DNA from: Chromobotia macracanthus
Lineage: Eukaryota; Chordata; Actinopteri; Cypriniformes; Botiidae
Length of the DNA: 64,000 bases
Direction of reading: 5' to 3'
NCBI GenBank assembly: GCA_036877525.1
Contig: JAZGTH010000058.1
Coordinates: forward strand, 10,882,501 to 10,946,500
Each line of letters begins with the position of its first letter. The first letter of the stretch is position 1. Under the pieces are notes generated by a model. That model searched no databases. It saw nothing but the letters and a program-made list of their open reading frames with translations, and was not told the origin of the DNA. A program made the position numbers and the translations under genes. Positions 1 through 12,637 of the stretch are shown here, one piece after another.

Positions 1-3000
1 TGAAGGTACAGTGGCAGTGGGCGGGGCCAGATCTAAGTTCAGCAGGTCACCTAGGAGATCACCCTGTGATGGAATGACGGCGGGTGGCGCTTCAGAAGGT
101 CCAGACTGGCCGACATCCGGGCACTCTGTGCTTTCGCCACTAAGTAACAAAAGGAGACTAACTAGTACTTATGTTCAACACGGCTTCTAAAGGTTGAATA
201 AGTTTAAACTTGGAAAATATTTTAAAAACGAGAGACTCACGAGCCAGCACGTGCAGGGAGTCTCTTGTGTTGAACTCCACGGCTGCCCTCCACAAAGGCA
301 CTGGGAGGTTTGTGGTAGACCGAGGCCAGGGTCCCGATGTGACAGATGAGCTCCTCGAGCAGGGTGGGCTCAATCAGGTCTGTCTCCTCTGAGATCAGAG
401 GCTTCTCAGCCAACACCACCTCTTTAGCCGCCACAGGGTCAGTGGAGAGCAGACGCCAGTAGATGTAGCCGCGATCACGCAGGTCGGGGTTATCAGAATC
501 CTGGAACGTTACACAGAAAAATGTCGAAAGTGACCAATGTGCACCATGTGCAGTCTGTTCCTGTAAGAATGGGGTTGTCATGAGAAGTAAATGTCTGTTT
601 ACGTTCTCATAAATACCTCTTAAAAACAAACATTATGGCCAAAAGGTGAATCACCGAGCAAGCACTTCCACAAATACAAGCACTGATAGCAACCACACGT
701 CAGTCTGAAGGCATGTGGATACAAGACATTTTTTTATGTTAGTATTATATACTATGTTAGAGAATAGGGCGTGCGAGTGACACTGCTTTAACTGTGAAAA
801 AACAAAACCTCGTTTGAAGAGCAAAGTCTTACATAAAAAAAAAAACACAGAACCTGAACACTAATTCATCTGTGTGATAAGATCAAGAACCAGCAACGAC
901 CCAGAGCACAACAGCAGTGTGAGAATTGAGATGTGGGGGACATAAAACAGCACCTGGGATGGAGGAGGACATTTCAGAGGCCTGGTGGCGACTACAGCCT
1001 GTGGCACTGAATCTCAAAGTTAATAATGACAAGATTCAATCTCAGAAAAACAGACACCAGGTTTCTCTGAATATTAACAAGACTGCTTTTACATGCAGAC
1101 AAACATTAATCCACCAAGTGCAGTTAAACCCACACTGTGAGGTTGTAAAATAAAGGTAAAATCATACCCTTCAAAGCACTGCCATTAAAACATATACATT
1201 CCTGCATACCCATATAAATCTGTCTTAACTATAGGGTAAAAGATTAGAAAATTCAAATGACTTAAAGTGATGATTTAAAGTTCTTCTGGCAAAGTATCAG
1301 CCAGCAAAACTACTGCTCTGTTGAAATCTGTAGTTGCAGGAGACAGACACCTTCAGAAAGTGCCCCCAGACATGTGAGCAAGTACAGAGTAGTGTCATTT
1401 TCTCACTGTGATACCCGTTGTGTGTGTTTATCTCACCTGTGTGGCGAGACTCAGCACTTGTTGGACGAGCTCTTGGGTCTCAGTGGGTTTCTTCAGAAAC
1501 AGCTTCACAATGGCCGTCAACAACTGCAGCTGCACCTGAGAGACAACCAGGAGAAAGTGATGTCATTGCAGTGAAGTAACCAGGGCCATCACTGAGGGTA
1601 GAGGGAGGGCATACAAACACCCACGAGAAATGAAATGACAGCAAGCAAACAGTTAAGCAGAAATGTATAAAGGCCATGTAGTAAATGCAATCAAGAAAAA
1701 ACTATTTTGATATCAGTTGATGAGACTGACTACAAAATAATATATGACACATATGGTGACACATATTGAGTTTTGGAATAAGAAAAAAAACGTAGGATGG
1801 GGCTTGATTTTCTTCTTCAGGATTTGACTGAATCATTGGAAAACTGCCTTGGCCACATTTTGGGTGTTATTTGAGCTTTCACTGTGCTGGTTAGGTTTAA
1901 TTTAACTTACCTGTGTGCTCTCATCGTGGAAACCCTCCAGGAAACTCTCCAGCAGCTCATCGGCGTTGTCAATTCTCTCTGCGTACTCTCCCACGATCCA
2001 GATCATGGCGGCCCGCGCCTCAGGCTCATCCAGAGAGTCCAGGTTCTCACACAAGGTGGCTATCACACTCTCATACCTGCCAACACATTCAAGAGAGATG
2101 CATGATGGGGGGAAAGAACAGGTTCAGTTACACCAAAAAAAAGCTGCAATTATAACTTTGGTTAAAAATGAACAAAAATCAGTTATTGAGCAAGTACATA
2201 CTGTTTAAAACCTGCCCAATTCACAACAGTAAGCTTATAATGATTTATAGTTTGAGCTGTCAAGTCCATCAAATGTCAGTTTGGCTAAAACATACGTAAA
2301 GAAACCTGCAACTTTATGTTTCAAACAGAGATGGTGACAGAGAAGTGAAAGTTACGGATTGCAGCTTTAACACAAAACTGTCATATAACTTCAAAAAGCA
2401 AACAGACAGAAGTCATTGGAAGAGGGGGGGTTGTCTGAAGATGGGTGACCTGTTCCTTTAAGACCATGAGAACAGTGTGTTGATGAAATAATTCACATAA
2501 ACAGGAAGACCCCAGTTGAGATTGAACTCTTGCTCATACATCTTTGTTAAACAGAGACCTACTTGTTGGGGTACTTGCGGAAGATGTCCTTGATGACCAC
2601 GATGGCTTCCTGCACCACATAGTTGACCTTGGTCTGAATGAGATCTAGCAGCGTGCTGACACAACGCTCTGCTGATTGCTGTGAAAAAACATTAATGAGA
2701 GAGAGAGATAGAAAACTGATTATTCATCTCCTTCACTACAGAGTACTAAATACCAACAGATTTTAACCAATTAACCAATTAACTGTCTCACATCAGGTTA
2801 AATACTTTCATAAGCAGGGGTAAAGTTTATAATAACAGTGTTAATTAGATATATCATAACATGGTTGTAATCAGTATCAGGTTGTCTCACCTCGACTTTA
2901 ATTGCGCAGCGGCCGATGGCTCGCACAGCTTTACGCACAAAGTCCACATCCACTTCGGTGGCGTATTCCTTCAGCTCAGCCAGCACCTACACAACCCGAA

Positions 3001-4480
3001 CCCACACAAATACTGAGCAGTGATTCTCATGAGCACTAATGTCAGATGTTCATGCAATGTAATAGAGGATGTACAAACATGAATGATTAAGCAGAGCTTG
3101 TGTTCCACATTAGATAGGAAGAAGACCTGGGAACGTGGGCAGCGTGTCATTTACCTGAGCGATGTTAGCCTGAGACGCCAGACGAATCATGATGTCCAGC
3201 TTCTCCAGTTTGACATAGATCGGGTCATTGTATTTCACAAAGAAAACCTTCATCTCATGCTTTAGAATTTCAGGGCTGGGAGAGAGAGCAGAGAACAGAG
3301 AGAGAGAGACAGAGGCAACAGTAAAAGAAGATAATTTTTTTTATCTTTTTAATCCCAAAATTAGAAAGTTCCTGTAGCTTAATTGGCAGAATGTTGCATT
3401 AGAAGTGCAAAAGTCATGTGTTCTCCTGGAAACATGTATACACTATATACATTCACTTTAGACAAAAGCATTTGCCAAATGCATAAATGTAATGTAAATG
3501 TAAACAGGGGTATTTTCAAACATCAGCACTTTGCATTTTCGCTTGTTCTGCACCTACCGCTTCTGTACGATGAGGTTAATGTTTCTGAGGGCGACATACT
3601 GCAGCTCGGGCTCAGCTGAGAGCAGGGTGACCAGAGGAGGAGCGAGTTTCTTCAACAGAGTGCCATAGTAGTCCAGATCTTTAGGAAGCATCTCCATAAA
3701 CTTCATCAGGACCTTTACAGCAGACAGTACCACTGCAGAGTTAGCGTGGGACAGCCGCGGCGTCACTCGCTCACAGATACTGTAAGAGGAACGCGAGAAA
3801 CACGACTGAATACAACAGCAAAAAATGGCCAGACTCAACACTGTATTCCAACAAACCCTGAACCCTTCAGCTGAACAATCTGTTATTGATTTAATACAAT
3901 CCCAGAATGCTGTGGATGTGTGATGCTTTTGCTAATCATTGTTTTTACTGCCTGTCCTTCAGATGTCGTCAATTCCCGAGATATTATTAGACTTTATTAG
4001 AGAAACCAATTTAAAGGTCAACACACATCATCGTTTCTGACCTCTGTGACTCGCGGTCATCACGAGGTGTGTAGTTGGCCAGGCAGTCAAGGATGAAGAT
4101 CTGACCCCATTCTGTGCATTCATTCAGAGCCGTCAGAAGCTTGTTAATAGTTTGAGGGTTCAAATCCAGCAGGTTGCTGTTGGGATGAGACTCTGCTATC
4201 TCAGACAAGGCCGCCACTGCGTTTGCTACAACCTAATAAAGGAAGAAGAACAAAGACAATAAACTTAATACAGTGCGTGTTTGTGTGGTTTAGAGTTTCA
4301 CATAACAACAGAGTGTAATTATACACCAGAGAGACTCTGGTGGGAGGTAAACAGTAGCAGAAAGAACATGGATGCTTTTACATTACAAACATACACCTGC
4401 ACTGATACTGATACTGATACTGACAGACAGACAGGACAGGCAGACAGGCAGGCAGACACAGGCAGGCAGACAGGCAGGCA

Positions 4481-4521
<41 letters not shown>

Positions 4522-6968
4522 ACAGACAGACAGACACAGACAGACAGACATTTGTTGATGTGGGAAACTGAAGTGTGCTAGCAGCAATTCAAGAAGACTG
4601 TAGTACTCAGAGTGCACAAAAATATCAATTTAACTATGTAAGAAACAGACTATAGTATTCTAAGGAGGACACATACTATACACAACAAATATACAAATGT
4701 AACATTTACAGATTAGCAGAAAGTAAATTACCACTGAACAAAGGGCTTGTATTTGAACTGCTCAGTAGGAAAAGTTTCCACCAAACTACGATCAAATACA
4801 CACCACACTTCCAGCACAAAGTCAGATCTGAGTGGGTATCAGATCTGAGTGGGTATCAGATCTGAGTGGGTATCAGATCTGAGTGGGTATCAGATCTGAG
4901 TGGGTATCAGATCTGAGTGGGTGGGTTGGCTCAGTGCCTCACCATGGGGTTAGAGTCAGAGATCAGGTCCTTCAGGGTGTCCAGGAAGCCCTGGTCTTCT
5001 ACCAGCTGAGCATTGATATCATGGAGCTTAGCCACACACACTGCAGCGGTCTTCCTCACATAGGGGTCTTCATCCTTCAGACACTTTCGCAGAGGTTCAC
5101 ACAGATATTCTGTGATCTTGTCCACTCGGATGCAGCCCATGGTGCGCACAGCCAGCGCTCGGATCAGAGGGTTTGGGTCTTCACAGTCCTGCAGGTGAGA
5201 CATACAGGAACACATTGATAAAACATTCAAAACATAAAAATATATTGTATATATAGGCTTAAAATATATACACACTAATATAATATAAATAAATATATAT
5301 AGAATGTATTACATTACATGTACGCTCAAGTCAGCTATATGTGCTTTATGCTTAAAGCTGCAATCTGTAACTTTTGCCTCTCTAATGCCATCTCTGTTTG
5401 AAACATGAAATTGCGTGGTACTTGCAGAGTCGTTCTCTTAACGTGGATGACAAGTTTAAATTCTGAATAACTGCTGTAAGAACAAGCTACAAACGCTGCA
5501 CCATCTACAGTACCTGTGTTATAGTAACTGAATCTTCTTTCTGTTTACAGACAAACATTTTTTGCAAAATCAGACCCGACAGCTCAAATGATAAATTTAA
5601 ATAAATTTAAAAATAAATAAAATTATTATAAACTTACTGGTGTGAATCAGGGTAAGATAAGGAGATTGTGCTGAACACTGATCTGTCATATACTTCTGTC
5701 ATATGTGCTGATTTTTGTTCATTTACAACCAAAAAAAAGTTATGGATTGCAGCTTTAATATTTTGGCAGCAAAATAAACAACCTTTCCTTTATATTGGCA
5801 TGATTCTGGCTTTTTAAGTTTACCATGTCAACAATGCAATAAAAAAAGCATAAACAATATAAAACTTCTCTGTTTAGAGTTTCATTTTTTGTAAATGGGT
5901 TTCTAGAAATATGTGCATGTTTAAGTTATCTATTACATCTGTTGTCTAACACATGCAAACTCAAATATAACAAAATGACCAATAAATGTCAAATAAATAA
6001 ATAAAATAAAGCAAAACAAATACTAATGTTTGAATCTCACCTTCACAAATGTGTTGACTGCCATAATGGCCATGTCTGGCTGACTCTTGGCATAGTTCAT
6101 TAAGTACAGATAGACAAGTTTCTTCAGTTCCAAATTATCCGTCTGCATGCAGTTCACAACATCAGGAAACAAAGCGCTGGGAATGAAATATTCCGATCAA
6201 AACAACTGCCTAAACTCCAGTCCATCCCAGAACAACAAGAGGATGACGTATACACAGAGTTCAGAGAAACGTCCTGACTCACCTGACATCTTTTCCCACT
6301 GTCATAGAGGCAATGACTTTCTTTACAGCTTCCTTCTTCTTCTCCTTCTTGTCGCTGTTGAGCTCTGCCTTCAGCTCAAAGATCTCCCCTGAAGGTCACA
6401 CAGAGTGAAACAGCAACAATTATGGGGAAACTGGCAATAGAGCACTTAGCTGTTTGCCTTATTTATGCAAGACGCTTATAAATTCCACTGTGAATTCTGT
6501 GTACACGTTCTCTTTGCTTCAACCATGTAGCAGTTGTGGGCTTATTTGTTCACGGTTAAAATACTCAAAAGTATTCTGGCACAATCACAAATCGTTCAAA
6601 ATAAAAGAAAAAACTACTAGAGCCAAAAACTCTAAATTTCATTCAGACTGCAGCTTAACCAGCTATTTCATGCAACATTTAACATCATTAGAGTACTGCA
6701 TTCAGTGCAATTAACTGCAGGATATAAATGTAAACGAAGCGTTTAATGTAGTAAAATGAGAGATTATAGTCTATTTAACACTGTTGAAATGGGTACTGGG
6801 GCAGTGGAAGTTTGATCATTTGTAACTGCTGGAAGAGGTAGTAAACAAACTCTCTAACTGAACAGACATAATCCTACAACACATCCTCAAAGCAAATCTT
6901 TATAGCAAAACAAAAACAGTGGACAACAAACCTTTCTTGGTGGTGGTAAAATATTTGGAGTCTGTCAT
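1..6968 (-). CDS. ap1b1: AP-1 complex subunit beta-1 (partial, 3' end off window)
   Basis: Large beta subunit of the AP-1 clathrin adaptor, which acts at the trans-Golgi network and endosomes. Coding exons, 5' to 3': 6968-6932, 6388-6283, 6176-6041, 5188-4943, 4232-4042, 3779-3558, 3275-3155, 2986-2891, 2678-2563, 2076-1911, 1535-1437, 500-241, 139-1. They join in frame to 645 codons. The start MTDSKYFTTTKKG is intact and lies 24 bases inside an exon ending at 6992. The protein is the HEAT-like adaptin trunk followed by the start of the hinge, with a clathrin box LLNLD in the last visible exon. Residues such as LVEDQGFLDTLKDL and MEMLPKDLDYYGTLL match AP1B1 rather than AP2B1. The family is about 940 residues, so roughly 300 residues (rest of hinge, ear) lie beyond base 1. 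Introns contain a SINE, two MITE copies and several tandem repeats. Confidence 0.95.
2131..2372 (-). mobile_element. Non-autonomous DNA transposon (MITE family 2), reverse copy
   Basis: Both ends read as inverted copies of AAAGCTGCAATCTGTAAC-like sequence (AAAAGCTGCAATTATAAC at the left, GTTACGGATTGCAGCTTT at the right). The interior matches the copies near 5.4, 41, 44.9 and 60.5 kb, for example the GAACAAAAATCAGTTATTGA stretch. It lies in an ap1b1 intron and has no coding capacity. Confidence 0.75.
3368..3505 (+). mobile_element. tRNA-derived SINE fragment
   Basis: Starts with a tRNA-like A box (TGTAGCTTAATTGGCA), followed about 40 bases later by a degraded B box. It ends in the teleost SINE tail style, GCCAAATGCATAAATGTAA. 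Located in an ap1b1 intron. Confidence 0.65.
4421..4547. repeat. CAGA/CAGG microsatellite
   Basis: Tetranucleotide run of CAGA and CAGG units after a short TGATAC tract, in an ap1b1 intron. It opens long cysteine- or glutamine-rich reading frames on both strands that are not genes. Confidence 0.9.
4824..4921. repeat. 17-bp tandem repeat beside an ap1b1 splice donor
   Basis: Five to six near-identical copies of AGATCTGAGTGGGTATC end about 20 bases from the donor of the ap1b1 exon 5188-4943, on its intronic side. The copies are almost identical, so the expansion is recent. Confidence 0.9.
5353..5760 (+). mobile_element. MITE family 2, near full-length copy
   Basis: About 405 bp bounded by TTAAAGCTGCAATCTGTAAC and its inverted partner ending GGATTGCAGCTTTAA. 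It is the longest copy in the window and defines both ends of the family. It sits in the ap1b1 intron between exons 6176-6041 and 5188-4943. Confidence 0.8.
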
Positions 6969-7771
6969 CTTGGATCCCAAGCCTCTGTTCTCCTGCAGAA
7001 GAGACAGAAAGATTCATACACAGCCCATTTGACAATAAGATAACCAGAATGAAGGATACTGAATGATCCAGAGTAGAGACACGACACCTAAAAAAGTGCA
7101 AGCGCAGGAAAATAAGAGGAAGTCCAGGCCCTGTCCTTTCACTATAACCGGAAAAGTCATCTGAGAGGAAAAGAACCAGTAGATTTTAGTATTGCCTTTT
7201 TTTAGCTGCCTTCACTCTGTACAAACAAGAAGTTAAAAACAGGTAATCAACTAAATCAACTATCAACACTGTTGATCATTTCCATGCAAACTGTATTACA
7301 AACCGGATCATGGCATGTGTGTTAACACACGGCTTACCTGAATCTACACACAGTAGGTAGTACAGGAACAACAACACACTCTTGACATGTATAAATCATT
7401 CTCAGAAGCAGTTGTTGTATTTCATTCCAAAAGGCATACAGTACCAAAATCACTATGTGTGCATTTATCTGTCAGCCCTTTAAAAAACATGACCATGAAT
7501 GTTTCAGGTTACTAAGAAAAAAAGCCCATGGTAACCAAAGTTTCCACTAAAACTATTGTTAATATTACAACACAGACAAATCACACACTGACACACAACT
7601 TCATTGGAAACCTGGTATTACCCACAAATACCATTAAAAGTTATATACAACTTAATTTAATAGTTCATTAATTTTTGCATAATGTTTCTTAAACTCTGGA
7701 AGCACTGTTGGAAAGAGACTGCACCTTTATTGACTGCAGTCCTTTACAGTAACTAAAGCAGATTTGCCGTG

Positions 7772-9148
7772 AACTACGGGTCAGCTCTGTAAGTCACTAC
7801 GGGTCAGCTCTGTAAGTCACTACGGGTCAGTTCTGTAAGTCACTACGGTCAGCTCTGTATGTCACTACGGGTCAGTTCTGTAAGTCACTACGGGTCAGTT
7901 CTGTAAGTCACTACGGGTCAGTTCTGTAAGTCACTACGGTCAGTTCTGTATGTCACTACGATCAGTTCTGTAAGTCACTACGATCAGTTCTGTAAGTCAC
8001 TACGGTCAGTTCTGTAAGGCACTACGGTCAGTTCTGTAAGGCACTACGGTCAGTTCTGTAAGGCACTACGGTCAGTTCTGTATGTCACTACGGTCAGTTC
8101 TGTAAGTCACTACGGTCAGTTCTGTATGTCACTACGGGTCAGTTCTGTAAGTCACTACGGGTCAGTTCTGTAAGGCACTACGGTCAGTTCTGTAAGTCAC
8201 TACGGGTCAGTTCTGTAAGTCACTACGGTCCTAGTCTGTAAGTCACTACGATCAGTTCTGTAAGGCACTACGGTCAGTTCTGTAAGGCACTACGATCAGT
8301 TCTGTAAGGCACTACGGTCAGTTCTGTAAGGCACTACGATCAGTTCTGTAAGTCACTACGGTCAGTTCTGTAAGTCACTACGGTCAGTTCTGTAAGGCAC
8401 TACGGGTCAGTTCTGTAAGGCACTACGGTCAGTTCTGTAAGGCACTACGGTCAGTTCTGTAAGTCACTACGGGTCAGTTCTGTAAGTCACTACGGTCAGT
8501 TCTGTAAGGCACTACGGTCAGTTCTGTAAGGCACTACGGTCAGTTCTGTAAGTCACTACGGGTCAGTTCTGTAAGTCACTACGGTCAGTTCTGTAAGTCA
8601 CTACGGTCAGTTCTGTAAGTCACTACGGTCAGTTCTGTAAGGCACTACGGTCAGTTCTGTAAGTCACTACGGTCAGTTCTGTAAGTCACTACGGTCAGTT
8701 CTGTAAGTCACTACGGTCAGTTCTGTAAGTCACTACGGGTCAGTTCTGTAAGTCACTACGGTCAGTTCTGTAAGGCACTACGGTCAGTTCTGTAAGTCAC
8801 TACGGTCAGTTCTGTAAGTCACTACGGTCAGTTCTGTAAGTCACTACGGTCAGTTCTGTAAGTCACTACGGTCAGTTCTGTAAGTCACTACGGGTCAGTT
8901 CTGTAAGTCACTACGGGTCAGTTCTGTATGTCACTACGGGTCAGTTCTGTAAGGCACTACGGTCAGTTCTGTAAGGCACTACGGGTCAGTTCTGTAAGCA
9001 CTACGGTCTGTTGGCATGCAGTTCTGTAAGTCACTACGGTCAGTTCTGTAAGGCACTACGGTCAGCTCTGTAAGGCACTACGGTCAGTTCTGTAAGGCAC
9101 TACGGTCAGTTCTGTAAGTCACTACGGTCAGCTCTGTAAGGCATCATG
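7772..9148. repeat. 1.4-kb minisatellite, about 22-bp unit, ap1b1 intron 1
   Basis: Roughly 60 head-to-tail copies of a unit containing CACTACGGTCAGTTCTGTAA. Units vary mainly by GGTCAG/GGGTCAG/GATCAG, by AAGT/AAGG/ATGT before CACTAC, and by GTTCTG/GCTCTG. It lies between the untranslated first exon and the ATG exon of ap1b1. No spacers occur between units, so it is not CRISPR-like. Confidence 0.95.
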
Positions 9149-9750
9149 ATCAAAGATTTGCAAACACAGTTTACAGTGGCGGCAGGCACATAACAACGTA
9201 ATGAAGAGCAACCTATACAAGACACAGAAGCTCATAAAGCACAGAAACGCTTCATCAGATAATACAGCAGCTGTCACCGGACAGGCGCGGACACACGGTG
9301 TCTCAGATAACGGCGAGCAGATGAAAGATCTCCGCTGGTTCTCCGTACGAGGCGCTGAGGAACCGCGGCGGCTGACTGTCACACCAGCTTCACCTGCTGC
9401 AGGTAATAAGCGCACGTAACTAATGAACAAACCCCTTTATTTCGCTCAACAGCAGCATTTTCACACTGAATCTGAACCCGAAACTCTCCAAGCCTTTCTT
9501 CTGTCCCTCAAAGCGACACGGACCTTCACTCACACACAGCTGACCGGCCCGGTCCATGTCTGCGGATGAATGAATGTGAACCCGGCGCGGTGCTCGCTCA
9601 ATGCTAACGGCTAACGCTTCACGGTCCTCTTAATCGGGGCTTATGAGCGCGATGTTAAGCCTTTAATCTAGCGAACAGACCCAACACGACAGAAAGCCTC
9701 AGAGAAGCAGAACCGAGACACGGTACCGACTTAAACCGAGTTTCACTTAC

Positions 9751-9802
9751 CGCAGTGTGAACGCGTTCAGCCCGACCTGCTTCCCTCCCACTGCGCATGC
9801 GC
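9751..9802 (-). promoter_or_regulatory. ap1b1: ap1b1 non-coding exon 1 donor and NRF1-type core promoter
   Basis: A consensus donor (GTAAGT on the minus strand) begins just below 9751. It fits a short untranslated first exon that would splice to the acceptor before 6992, where the ATG exon starts. The perfect palindrome GCGCATGCGC at 9793-9802 matches the NRF1 site common in CpG-island housekeeping promoters. The surrounding 9560-9830 is CpG-rich. The exact transcription start is inferred. Confidence 0.6.
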
Positions 9803-12637
9803 TGTCGTCACGAGTCACACTTCCGCCTTTAGTTTCGTCTGAAACATTCTGCACTCACTCACTTTTATCTTTTATTTTCATCTTTTTTATTTTCATCTTT
9901 TTTGTTTTCATCTCGTTTTACTAGTCGCTGTTATTTTAAAACGTGTCATGCTTTTAAAATGATCTCATTGCAGAATAACCTACAGCAAGTGCAGCACATT
10001 AAAATCGCTGAAACTTCCCTTGGTGCAAATGGATATAAACTTTAACGTAGTTCAGATTATTCTGAAGATTGTTTTGATTTCCTCACGGTTTTTAACATGT
10101 CCTCTGTATCTTCATTGCTCTTGAAATATCTTTTATATTACACACGCACAGTGCGAAGTGTTTCATCCAGATCATTTTATTACAAGAAATAAAGTGACAG
10201 CACTTGGTTTTCAAACAGCGGAACGTTGTTTTGCTATTCAACACAGACAAATTCATCGTCGACATTAAACAATCAGAAATCATCAGACAGACAGTAGAAA
10301 TGAAAGCGATTTCATATGAATTCGGATTAACATCGGCCCGTTCACATGCCACAACCGGAGCGTGACATCACTCACTCCGGTTTACTCAAGTCAAGTAAAG
10401 TTCAGTTCTGTTCAAGTTCATCTCGCCAATGCAATACATTATTTTAAAATACATATTACATACATACATAGATTACAAACCTACAAAGTCATCGCAGACA
10501 CAAAAGACTTATTATGGAAACGAGAAACAAAAGCAGCTCAGAATGACTTATCATATGATGACATATCAGAAAGATAACTGAATGTTTATGTAGAATATGT
10601 ATATGTACGTATATGTTTGTCTGATTACTGTGAAATCAGGCACAGTAACCATTAATACATTCAGAAAGACTGCAGAAATCCCTGCAATCTTTATATATTC
10701 CAGGATATGAATGTTAATCGTGTTGAAGTTTCATAGTATTATAGTTTTATGTAAATGGTTAAGTGTCAATGGTCATGCTAACAGTAATAATCCTACAGCT
10801 GCAGTCCTGCAAACAGAGCCCTGAAATCAAACCCACAACCTGTCTCTCCCTTTCTGCATCTCAAAACACTTTACAATGCATTGAAAGAGCAAACATCACA
10901 ACATTTCTTCAAAAAACTTTAAACCATATTTATTCTACAGAAATGAACACAATTCATTGCCGAACCAGCATGTTTTGCTGTGTAATTCATTTACTGGGAT
11001 TCATTTAGCAGGATTTAATGAATGAAACAGCTCTACATTTATACTGTACTCTCAGATCATTGTCAGTGACACTGAAGTTGGAAACAGTTGCAGACTGAGC
11101 TCAATGGCGTGGTCTCACAGCTGTGGCTTCGGTGTAGAATTCATTCAAACACACGTGATGGTGCCATATAACTTTAGAAGACATTGAATGTCTGATACTG
11201 ATGACAGTGGAAATTATCACATAGACACGGTACACCATGAACAGTTTTGGGTTCCATGTGGCATGTACAAAAAGTGATTAATTTTGAATGATTTCTATTT
11301 CATCCTCTTTAAAACATTCTATTAATGTTTAATATGAGCAGTCATTCACTAAAGAGTCCTTTATTTCTCACCTCCATGAACAGTAAACAATCATATAAGG
11401 ATGAGACTGTCATGATCTATGACTGGCTGTGTCACAGTCAGCAGTGGCTATAGCAGAAGATCTGTCAAGCTCAACACAGCTTCAGTATCTCAAACATTCA
11501 CAGACTCACATACATGCATACAGCGTCCCTCCATCTCAAGCACAACTTCTCATCCGTATATTAAGGCAAGAAGATTTTTCAAGGCAACATTCAAAAGCAA
11601 TATTGCATAGCTAAGGCAGTATGGAAACCCACGCTGAAATCAACAGCATACATTTTATACATTAACCTTATAAGCCCAACCTCATAAGCCCAATAATTAT
11701 ATGTACATCAGAAACAAACACAATCAAATCAAAATACATTACATATAAACATATACATTAATGATTTCAGTTTGTACAGAACATAGTACATAAAAAAATA
11801 ACATTTGCCCTAATTTTCTGCCAAGGTGATGTACAGCAAGAATGTAACATAAAGGATTTGTCTTGTCAGAACAACAGACAATGAGGCATTGGTAGGATGT
11901 TCTATTTAGCGTGCGCTAAATAAAAAAGCAGTTTGTATCCCACATTGAAGTCAGGGCAAAACATCAGATAGTCGCTCCATGTTGCTAGCAGATATACATA
12001 AAATTGTATTAAGAAGTTTCCAGTATTTCATTGGTTTGCGCCAGAGTTTCTACAGCTTTTAAAACACCAATCCCCAATTATACAGAATACTCTGTAAAGT
12101 ACAGTTCCCTGAATAAAAAAAAAGAAATTTTACACCTTGTGTCAATCTTAATAAATAAAACCTGAACATAACAGTTGAAACACGTTCTTATGAAGCAAGA
12201 CATTAGACATGGGGACATAACAGCCCAGAAGCACAGAACAGCATCGCCTTAAATAAAACCTATAGACTGAAACTTCCCTGTGACAGGAAATACAGTAATT
12301 TACTTTCTCAAAAAGAAAACTTGAAGGAAATGTAAAGACTTTTAACCAAGCAATTAACCATAACTGAGGTGGTCAAAAAAGTTGACAAAAATGACACTGG
12401 TAATGTTCTTAAAATTTTTTAGGGCAAATGTTTGCCTCCAGTGAAACGACAGTTACGATTCCAGAATCCTGCTACATGTTAACTACAATCAGATGTGTGT
12501 TGTCTTCTAGTCATTATAAATGTGTTTTGTTTCCAAACACTCTTCTTTCTGGTCTGATGTTGAAGCTGTGAATGCTGAAAGAAGATTCACAGAAGTCACT
12601 TGATTGGGGGCATCATCTGTGACATCACCACGCTTTA
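9803..12637. other. Gene-free stretch, probably including gas2l1 3' UTR
   Basis: No open frame here resembles a protein and I see no RNA gene. gas2l1 ends at 12638 on the minus strand, so its 3' UTR runs leftwards from 12637. Minus-strand AATAAA hexamers (plus-strand TTTATT) occur near 11357, 10927 and 10173, but none stands out. In human, RASL10A lies between GAS2L1 and AP1B1; I see no exon of it here. Confidence 0.5.

Noticed and set aside
7772..9148. CRISPR-like look of a dense repeat array
   Set aside because: Units are contiguous with no unique spacers, lie in a vertebrate intron, and no cas-like gene is present. It is a minisatellite.
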